Part shown: in pieces, positions 1-5,108 of the stretch | Numbering within the stretch: position 1 is the first letter of the stretch | Layout of the letters: every line of letters starts with the position of its first letter | Assembly (NCBI GenBank): GCA_003695505.1 | Contig: RFIY01000087.1 | Coordinates: forward strand, 1-5,108 | Length of the DNA stretch: 5,108 nucleotides | Direction of reading: 5' to 3' | DNA from: J088 sp003695505 [NCBI: Candidatus Dadabacteria bacterium] | GTDB taxonomy: Bacteria > J088 | Notes under the pieces: generated by a model | Seen by the model: the letters and a program-made list of their open reading frames with translations, nothing else | Databases searched by the model: none | What the model was told of the DNA's origin: nothing | Program-made: the position numbers and the translations under genes

Positions 1-1
1 C

Positions 2-1810
2 ACGGCACTGACACTGGCTGGGCGCGCCGGTCGCCAGGGCGTCAGCGCGGGCGCTCGCGGCGCCTGGCAGCCCTTTGCCGAGCTGGGTGTGCGGTTGCGT
101 AACTGGTGGCGCCACCGGCAGCAGCGGCAGAAGGTGGAGCCGGCGCCAAAAGAAACGGCGCCAAAGAAGCTCTCGCTCGAAACGGCCGACGCGGATGTGC
201 CGCCACCGTCTCCCGAGCTGCGTTCCAGTGTACCAGCCGACCGCGACGAACCGACGCTGCAAATCGAGAAACCGCAGCCGCTCAAACGGGCCAAATCGGC
301 GGTGCAGCGCCCGCTCGTCCCCCCCGAGGCCGACTGGCAACTGCCAGACCTCGACCTGCTCGACCGCCCGGCCGCGGGCGACAGTGACATCGACGAAAAA
401 CTGTTGCGCGCCAAGGCGCAACTTCTGGCCGCAAAGATTCGCGAATACGGCATCGAAGGACAGGTGACGGCGGTTCGACCCGGTCCCGTAATCAGCGTGT
501 ACGAATTCAAGCCGGCTCCCGGCGTCAAGGTCAGCCGCATCGCCAATCTCGAAGACGACCTTGCGCTGGCGACCGAGTCCCTGTCGGTGCGGATCGTTGC
601 GCCGATCCCCGGTCGCGACGTCGTCGGGATCGAAATCCCGAACAAGCAGCGGGAATCGGTTGCGCTGCGCGAGATCGTCGAGAGCGAAGGCTTCTGGAAC
701 AACAAGATCAACCTGCCGTTCGCGATCGGCAAGGACACGGGTGGTGCGCCGGTCGTGGCGGACATCACGAAGATGCCTCACCTGCTCGTCGCCGGCGCGA
801 CCGGGGCCGGTAAATCGGTCGGCATCAACAGTCTGATCGTCAGCCTGCTCTATCGCCATTCCCCCGATACGCTGCGCCTGTTTCTGATCGATCCGAAACG
901 ACTGGAACTCAGTTTTTACAGCGACATTCCGCACCTCGAAGGTCACGAGGTCGTGACGGATCCCCATGAGGCCTTTGCGCTGCTCGATGCGCTGGTCCGC
1001 GAGATGGAAGAGCGATACGAGTGGATGGCGCATGCCAAGGTGCGCAACATCACGACCTACAACAAGGCGGTCGCCGAGGGGCGCGTCGAGCCACGTGATG
1101 GAGAAGCCCCGCGCAAGATGCCGTTTCTGGTCTGTATCGTCGACGAGCTGGCCGACCTGATGATGGTCACGCGCAAGCAGATCGAGGAGCCGATCGCGCG
1201 GCTGGCGCAGATGGCGCGCGCCGCCGGGATCCATCTGGTGCTGGCGACGCAGCGCCCGAGCGTCGATGTGCTGACCGGCCTGATCAAGGCCAACTTCCCG
1301 ACGCGGATTGCATTCAAGGTCTCCAGCAAGGCGGATGCCCGGGTCGTGATGGACCAGCAGGGCGCCGAGAACCTGCTCGGGCAGGGCGATATGTTGTTCA
1401 AGCCGCCGACGAGCGACATCCCGATGCGCGTGCATGGCGCGTTCGTCAGCGAAGAAGAGGTGACGCGGGTCGCCGACTTCTGGAAGGCGCAGGCCGAACA
1501 GCGCGGCGCACCCGCCCCGGCGGTCAGCGAGGACCTGATCCAGGAGTCGTTGCAGCGCGTGCGAGGCGGAGACAAGGCTGGCGGCGGCGATGCCGGAGAC
1601 GTCGATGACGAACTGTTCGAGAAGGCCGTCGATATTGCGGCGCGCGAAGGCGTTGTGTCAACCAGTCGGATCCAGCGCGCGCTGTCAATCGGTTACAATC
1701 GCGCCGCCCGGATCATGGACGCGATGGAAGCGCGCGGCATGGTCGGGCCGCCGACGGGTGCCGGCAAGCCGCGTAAGTTCCTGGGCGCCGGTGGCGGTGT
1801 AGATGGCTGA
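2..1810 (+). CDS. ftsK: DNA translocase FtsK, C-terminal part (5' end outside window)
   Basis: FtsK is a septum-anchored hexameric ATPase that pumps double-stranded DNA and helps clear and resolve chromosome termini at division. The frame is open from base 2, giving 602 visible residues. The family's N-terminal membrane segments are missing, so the true start lies upstream; the GTG at 89 is internal. Seen in order: a basic stretch (about residues 1-45) such as follows the last membrane helix; a Pro/Lys/Glu-rich linker (about 45-110); the alpha/beta RecA-like motor with Walker A GATGAGKS (265-272), Walker B ending in VDE (Asp381, Glu382) and the family signature LATQRPSVDVLTG (414-426); then a gamma winged-helix domain (about 535-597, including YNRAARIMDAMEARG). 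The gamma domain reads orienting sequences on DNA in known FtsKs. The linker is short compared with E. coli FtsK. The 3' end overlaps mutL by 8 nt. The assignment is secure; whether it acts with XerCD here is inference. Confidence 0.96.
   Translation, partial: TALTLAGRAGRQGVSAGARGAWQPFAELGVRLRNWWRHRQQRQKVEPAPKETAPKKLSLETADADVPPPSPELRSSVPADRDEPTLQIEKPQPLKRAKSAVQRPLVPPEADWQLPDLDLLDRPAAGDSDIDEKLLRAKAQLLAAKIREYGIEGQVTAVRPGPVISVYEFKPAPGVKVSRIANLEDDLALATESLSVRIVAPIPGRDVVGIEIPNKQRESVALREIVESEGFWNNKINLPFAIGKDTGGAPVVADITKMPHLLVAGATGAGKSVGINSLIVSLLYRHSPDTLRLFLIDPKRLELSFYSDIPHLEGHEVVTDPHEAFALLDALVREMEERYEWMAHAKVRNITTYNKAVAEGRVEPRDGEAPRKMPFLVCIVDELADLMMVTRKQIEEPIARLAQMARAAGIHLVLATQRPSVDVLTGLIKANFPTRIAFKVSSKADARVVMDQQGAENLLGQGDMLFKPPTSDIPMRVHGAFVSEEEVTRVADFWKAQAEQRGAPAPAVSEDLIQESLQRVRGGDKAGGGDAGDVDDELFEKAVDIAAREGVVSTSRIQRALSIGYNRAARIMDAMEARGMVGPPTGAGKPRKFLGAGGGVDG
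1803..1810 (+). promoter_or_regulatory. 8-nt ftsK/mutL overlap, likely translational coupling
   Basis: The mutL ATG at 1803-1805 lies inside the last codons of ftsK, whose TGA is at 1808-1810. A ribosome ending ftsK would stop within five bases of the mutL start. Seen directly; coupling is inferred from this spacing and from the weak ribosome binding site. No promoter is recognisable in the preceding coding sequence. Confidence 0.6.
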
Positions 1811-3602
1811 ACAACCGGCAATGGGCGAGGGGACGGTCGAGCGCATCCGGCCCATGCCGCCTGGGCTGTCCGAGGTCATTGCGGCCGGAGAGGTCGTCGA
1901 GCGTCCGGCCTCGGCAATCAAGGAGCTGGTCGAAAACAGTCTCGACGCCGGCGCATCGGAGATCCTCGTTGAAGTGGGCAAGGGCGGCAAACTGCGCATG
2001 GTCGTCGACGACAACGGTCGCGGCATCCATCCCGAGGACCTTCCGCTGGCGATCGCCCGACACGCGACATCGAAACTCACCGATGCCGACGGATTGAGCC
2101 GAATCCGCACGTTCGGGTTTCGTGGTGAAGCGCTGGCGAGTCTGGCCGCGGTGTCGCAACTGACGATCGAAAGCCGCGTGGAAACATTGCCAGAGGGCGC
2201 ACGCCTGCTCGCCCGCGCCGGCGAGATCGTCGAAGGGCCGGCGCCCGCTCCCCGGCGCCCGGGTACGCGGGTCACCGTCGAGGATCTGTTTGCAAACGTG
2301 CCCGCCCGCCGCAAATTTCTGCGTACGGATCGAACGGAAGCGCAGAAGGTGCGGGACATCCTCAAGATCTTTACGATTGCCCATCCGGAGGTCGGTTTTC
2401 GCCTGATCAGCGATGGAAGGGAGCAGCTCAACGTGCCGCCCGCGACACTCGCGGACCGGTTGTCGGCGCTGCACCGCCGCACGCGCTTCGTGCCGGTCGA
2501 GATCGAGGGCGTACGTTTTCGACTGACGGCGATGTTGTCTCATCCGCACGACCATCAGCGAACGGGCGCAAATCTGCTGACCTTCGTCAATCGCCGCTAT
2601 GTGCGGGACGCGATGCTGCGTCGCGCGATCCAGTCGGCGTATGACGGCGCGATCCCTCCGGGCACCTGGCCGCTGGGCGCGGTGTTTCTCGATGTCCTGC
2701 CCGAGGATGTCGACGTCAACGTCCATCCGGCCAAGACCGAAATCCGTTTTCTCAACCCGGGCACGATGTTCGCGGAAATCCGCGGCGCGATCCGCGAGAC
2801 CCTGACTGCGACCCGACGGCCGCCCGGATTCGACGAAGCGGCGCCAGCGACCGTAGCTGCGCCGTCGCCCGCGGCGCGGGTCGCGCCATCGCCGTCGTCC
2901 CGGCCATCCGGGCGTTCCGGTGGGTTCGGCGGCGCATCGGTACGCGGTTCGGCGGAGCCGGTCCTGGCCTACGCCGCGGTCGAACAGGAGCCGCGTCCGG
3001 CGCCATCCGCTGCGCCGCTGCTTGACGACGCACCCGATCTGGATCCGCTTGGCGCGCTTGGCGACCGCTATCTGCTGTTCCGTGAAGGACGTGCGCTCGT
3101 CCTGGTCGATCAGCACGCCGCGCATGAGCGGATCCGCTACGACCGAATCATGGCTGCGTTCGACGCAGAACGTCAGCCAGCCCAGGAACTGCTGGTGCCG
3201 GTTGTGTTCGAAGCCGAGCCGGCCGAGTTCGAAGGTTTGCGGGTCGGTGGCGACTGGCTCGATCGCGCCGGTTTCGCCGTGGAGCCCTTCGGTCCGACCA
3301 GCATCCGCATCCGCAGCGTCCCGCGCTGGTTCCAGGGCGATCCGGAGAGCGCGGTGCGCGAGACCCTCCATGAACTGTCCCGCTGGAAGACCCCGGAGAC
3401 ACTGGCCGCGCATGCACGCGAAATCGCCGCGTCGCTGGCCTGCAAGGGGGCGATCCTTTCAGGGCGCAAGGTGCCGCTCGTCGAACAGAAGGCATTGCTC
3501 GAACAGCTCCGCCGAACGCCAGGCGCCGACACCTGTCCGCACGGGCGGCCGGTCTGGCGGCGCATGACCATGGACGAACTGGATCGCTGGTTCGGTCGCT
3601 GA
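1803..3602 (+). CDS. mutL: DNA mismatch repair protein MutL, endonuclease type
   Basis: MutL links MutS mismatch recognition to strand incision. The 599 residues have the usual two-lobed layout. The N-terminal GHKL ATPase shows IAAGEVVERP (26-35), the general-base Glu41 and Mg-ligand Asn45 in KELVENSLDAG, DNGRGI (70-75), GFRGEAL (105-111) and DVNVHPAKTEIRF (304-316). A Pro/Ala/Ser/Gly-rich linker spans about 337-405. The C-terminal domain carries DQHAAHE (436-442), a QELLVP clamp-binding motif (461-466), ACKGA (546-550), CPHGRP (578-583) and a terminal FGR (597-599). Together these mark the nicking endonuclease class, found in bacteria without MutH, rather than the E. coli type. The last acidic position of the DQHA(X)2E(X)4E motif is Asp447 instead of Glu. 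Relative to E. coli there are 12 extra N-terminal residues; Met7 (1821) is an alternative start, but ATG 1803 is better placed for coupling to ftsK. No strong Shine-Dalgarno is seen; GGTGGCGG at 1790-1797 is a weak candidate. Confidence 0.97.
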   Translation: MAEQPAMGEGTVERIRPMPPGLSEVIAAGEVVERPASAIKELVENSLDAGASEILVEVGKGGKLRMVVDDNGRGIHPEDLPLAIARHATSKLTDADGLSRIRTFGFRGEALASLAAVSQLTIESRVETLPEGARLLARAGEIVEGPAPAPRRPGTRVTVEDLFANVPARRKFLRTDRTEAQKVRDILKIFTIAHPEVGFRLISDGREQLNVPPATLADRLSALHRRTRFVPVEIEGVRFRLTAMLSHPHDHQRTGANLLTFVNRRYVRDAMLRRAIQSAYDGAIPPGTWPLGAVFLDVLPEDVDVNVHPAKTEIRFLNPGTMFAEIRGAIRETLTATRRPPGFDEAAPATVAAPSPAARVAPSPSSRPSGRSGGFGGASVRGSAEPVLAYAAVEQEPRPAPSAAPLLDDAPDLDPLGALGDRYLLFREGRALVLVDQHAAHERIRYDRIMAAFDAERQPAQELLVPVVFEAEPAEFEGLRVGGDWLDRAGFAVEPFGPTSIRIRSVPRWFQGDPESAVRETLHELSRWKTPETLAAHAREIAASLACKGAILSGRKVPLVEQKALLEQLRRTPGADTCPHGRPVWRRMTMDELDRWFGR

Positions 3603-3604
3603 TG
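3600..3604 (+). promoter_or_regulatory. TGATG stop/start junction of mutL and miaA
   Basis: The mutL stop TGA (3600-3602) and the miaA start ATG (3602-3604) share one A. The 20 bases upstream hold no purine-rich Shine-Dalgarno, so termination-reinitiation is the likely way miaA is translated. The overlap is seen; the mechanism is inferred. Confidence 0.65.
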
Positions 3605-4522
3605 CAACGTGCACCGGTGATCGGACTGGTCGCGCCCACGGGTGCCGGCAAGACCCGCGTGCTGCTCGACCTCGCCGCGCGCGGCGTCCCGTTCGAAGTG
3701 ATCAGCGCCGACAGCGTGCAGGCGATCCGCGAGTTCGACATCGGCAGTGCCAAACCGACCCCGGCCGAGCGCGCCACACTGCCTCACCATGGCGTCGATG
3801 TCGTTGCGCCGACCGGGCGGTACGATGCCTGGCGGTTTGCCGCCGAAGCGAAGGCATTGCTGGAGTCCCGTCCGGACACTGCGTTCGTCGTTACGGCGGG
3901 AACCGGCCTCTATCTGTCGGCGCTGACGGATGGGCTCAGCGACGTTCCGCGGCTGCCGCAGGCAGATCGCGATGCACTGTATGCCCAGGTGATCGATGAC
4001 GCCGCCGGATGGTGGGCCAGGCTGCAACGCGAAGATCCGGCCTCCGCCCAACGGATTCATCGAAATGACTGGCGGCGGATCGGCCGCGCGCTCGAGATCA
4101 CCCGCGCTGCAGGCCGACCCGCGTCGGCCGTCCTCGCGGAGCGACCGCCCACGGGTGGCGTGGACATACCGCTGCTCGGCATACGCGTCGAAGGTGAGGC
4201 GTATGAGCGCGGCCTGCGTCAGCGGGTCGACGCGATGCTCGACGCCGGCTGGATCGACGAAGTGAACGGGCTGATTCTGCGACACGGGCGCAATCTGCCA
4301 GGGCTGGAGGCCGTGGGTTACAGGCAGATCGTGGCGTGGCTCGATGCGGGTGGCTCAGACGACCAGAGCGCTTTGGCCGAGGCCATCACGATCGCAACGC
4401 GTCGCTACGCGAAGCGACAGCGCACCTGGTTTCGTCGCCGCGATGTCACCTGGTTCGACGGATCCGATCACGGTCGCCGTACGGTGGTTGACGAGCTGGA
4501 GCGGCGGCTTTGCGTGGCATGA
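3602..4522 (+). CDS. miaA: tRNA dimethylallyltransferase MiaA
   Basis: MiaA transfers a dimethylallyl group from DMAPP to N6 of adenosine 37 in tRNAs that read UNN codons, the first step toward ms2i6A. The 306-residue length is typical. Visible motifs: the P-loop-like APTGAGKT (11-18, family GPTASGKT); SADS with conserved Asp37, then DIGSAKP (46-52); PHHGVD (61-66); TAGTGLYLSAL (98-108) with conserved Thr101; RIHRNDWRRIGRALEI (151-166); EAVGYRQI (236-243); and YAKRQRTWFRR (269-279), the tRNA-contacting C-terminal signature. The P-loop at residue 11 supports ATG 3602 as start. No Shine-Dalgarno is evident before it, and the ATG shares its A with the mutL stop, so translation probably depends on ribosomes finishing mutL. 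Oddities: the family's usual DSxQxY motif reads DSVQAI, so the Tyr is Ile42, and the usual Gly-Gly before TGLY is Ala-Gly. Family assignment is firm; activity is inferred from conserved Asp and Thr. Confidence 0.95.
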   Translation: MQRAPVIGLVAPTGAGKTRVLLDLAARGVPFEVISADSVQAIREFDIGSAKPTPAERATLPHHGVDVVAPTGRYDAWRFAAEAKALLESRPDTAFVVTAGTGLYLSALTDGLSDVPRLPQADRDALYAQVIDDAAGWWARLQREDPASAQRIHRNDWRRIGRALEITRAAGRPASAVLAERPPTGGVDIPLLGIRVEGEAYERGLRQRVDAMLDAGWIDEVNGLILRHGRNLPGLEAVGYRQIVAWLDAGGSDDQSALAEAITIATRRYAKRQRTWFRRRDVTWFDGSDHGRRTVVDELERRLCVA

Positions 4523-4538
4523 TCGGGTAACATGCCAC
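4514..4538. repeat. Perfect 8-bp inverted repeat at the end of miaA
   Basis: GTGGCATG (4514-4521) and CATGCCAC (4531-4538) are exact reverse complements separated by a 9-nt loop, ATCGGGTAA. The left arm contains the last codons and most of the miaA TGA stop; the right arm is in the gap before the accA-like gene. The stem could form a hairpin in the mRNA, but it is followed by CACGAAACCC with no run of T, so it does not look like a standard intrinsic terminator. It could instead protect the 3' end, weaken read-through, or be a dyad for a DNA-binding protein. Confidence 0.45.
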
Positions 4539-4583
4539 CACGAAACCCGTCGCGAACCGCAGACAAGCCGGTTTGAAAACACC
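4523..4583 (+). other. 61-nt miaA/accA intergenic gap
   Basis: This is the only intergenic stretch in the window. It holds the loop and right arm of the inverted repeat and then a sequence with no well-spaced -35/-10 pair, no T tract and no clear Shine-Dalgarno before ATG 4584 (the preceding bases are GTTTGAAAACACC). An AACCG/CGGTT pair (5 bp) just upstream of the start is too short to interpret. Whether transcription continues from miaA cannot be decided by reading. Confidence 0.5.
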
Positions 4584-5108
4584 ATGGAACTGTTTCTGCC
4601 GTTTGAGCGTCCGATAGAGCAGGTTGAACAGCAGGTTCGCCGCCAGGCCTGGCGTGTGCGTCAGGGCGAAGCCGACGCCTCGGATCAGCTGATCGAGGCG
4701 CTGGAGCGGCGCGCGCGGTTACGTCGCCAGGTATACGGGCGGCTCGGTCCGTGGGAACGTGTCCAGTTGGCACGGCATCCGCAACGGCCGCATGGGCTGC
4801 GTGCCGCGCAGGTTGCGTTCGGCGAACTGGAGCCACTGCGCGGCGATCGCACGCGAGCAGACGATGGCGCGATCATCGCCGGAATTGGCCGGATGACAGG
4901 GCGACCGGTTGTCGTGATTGCGTGCGACCGTGGAGACGACAAGCGCGAGGCGCACCGGCGAAACTTCGGTATGCCCGGTCCGGAGGGCTTTCGCAAGGCG
5001 ATTCGCGTTCTCGAATTTGCGGAGCGGCGGCAGATGCCGGTTGTCAGTTTCGTCGATACGCCGGGCGCATGGCCTGGCGTGGACAGCGAGCGCTATGCCG
5101 TTGCCGAG
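4584..5108 (+). CDS. accA: AccA-like acetyl-CoA carboxylase carboxyltransferase alpha subunit, N-terminal part (3' end outside window)
   Basis: AccA pairs with AccD to move carboxyl from biotin-BCCP to acetyl-CoA, making malonyl-CoA for fatty-acid synthesis in the cytoplasm. The frame runs open from ATG 4584 to the window end, giving 175 residues, about half of a usual 310-330 residue AccA. Seen: an N-terminal helical region starting FERPIEQVE (7-15), ARHPQRP (63-69), GDR followed by ADD (87-94), the strong signature RRNFGMPGPEGFRKA (125-139), and VDTPGAWPGV (157-166), the crotonase-fold core. The N-terminus is about 4 residues shorter than in E. coli up to ARHPQRP, so the start is reasonable, although no Shine-Dalgarno is obvious. 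Odd: after PGV the near-invariant GAEERGQSE reads DSERYAVAE, and GHQKGR reads ACDRGD. It may be a divergent true AccA or a paralogue with another acyl-CoA substrate. No AccD or BCCP gene is visible in the window. Confidence 0.86.
   Translation, partial: MELFLPFERPIEQVEQQVRRQAWRVRQGEADASDQLIEALERRARLRRQVYGRLGPWERVQLARHPQRPHGLRAAQVAFGELEPLRGDRTRADDGAIIAGIGRMTGRPVVVIACDRGDDKREAHRRNFGMPGPEGFRKAIRVLEFAERRQMPVVSFVDTPGAWPGVDSERYAVAE

Noticed and set aside
89-91. GTG as the possible start of ftsK
   Set aside because: The frame stays open to base 2, with sequence fitting the juxtamembrane region. FtsK needs its upstream membrane domain, so the GTG is an internal Val codon.
1379-1386. GGGCAGGG, a match to the E. 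coli FtsK-orienting KOPS consensus GGGNAGGG, inside ftsK
   Set aside because: A single 8-mer with one free base is expected about once by chance on the two strands of a GC-rich window this size, and the KOPS sequence of this host is unknown. Genome-wide strand skew would be needed.
2868-2880. GC palindrome CCCGCG-G-CGCGGG in the mutL linker
   Set aside because: A 1-nt loop is too short for a hairpin, and the stretch encodes Ser/Pro/Ala linker residues in GC-rich codons, which explains it.
1713-3413. 566-residue minus-strand open frame opposite mutL
   Set aside because: Shadow of mutL in GC-rich DNA. The translation is rich in Arg/Ala/Gly/Pro with no recognisable motif, whereas the plus strand has complete MutL signatures.
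3173-4285. 370-residue minus-strand open frame across the mutL/miaA junction
   Set aside because: It is antisense to two clear genes, has low-complexity Arg-rich content and no family motif.

Overview
The window is a tightly packed, GC-rich (visibly above 60% by eye), all-plus-strand bacterial housekeeping cluster of four genes: the 3' part of ftsK, complete mutL, complete miaA, and the 5' part of an accA-like gene. Both ends are cut inside genes. The codon third positions favour G/C throughout, and no gene stands out as foreign in base use. I see no mobile element, CRISPR array, tRNA or rRNA.

Layout: positions 2-1810 encode the cytoplasmic linker, motor and DNA-reading gamma domain of the FtsK translocase (the membrane domain lies upstream of the window). 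mutL (1803-3602) overlaps ftsK by 8 nt, and miaA (3602-4522) overlaps mutL by 1 nt in a TGATG junction. A 61-nt gap (4523-4583), whose left edge carries half of a perfect 8-bp inverted repeat, separates miaA from the accA-like gene (4584 to the window end, open). The arrangement suggests one transcription unit for ftsK-mutL-miaA, with the accA-like gene either co-transcribed or partly separated.

Functionally the genes do not form one pathway. They cover chromosome segregation at division (FtsK), mismatch repair (MutL), tRNA A37 isopentenylation (MiaA) and the first step of fatty-acid synthesis (AccA). mutL-miaA is a classic conserved pair. The neighbours differ from the enterobacterial order, where hfq follows miaA. 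MutL carries the C-terminal endonuclease signatures, so the host probably does MutH-independent mismatch repair. 

Organism: an unspecified high-GC, Gram-negative-like bacterium. The wording of the FtsK and MutL domains reminds me of delta-like lineages (Myxococcota, Desulfobacterota, Bradymonadota), but this is a weak impression and cannot be settled by reading. I found no convincing new biological system. The most notable points are the divergent AccA-like protein, a Glu-to-Asp change in the MutL nuclease motif, an unusual MiaA active-site neighbour, and the miaA/accA inverted repeat.
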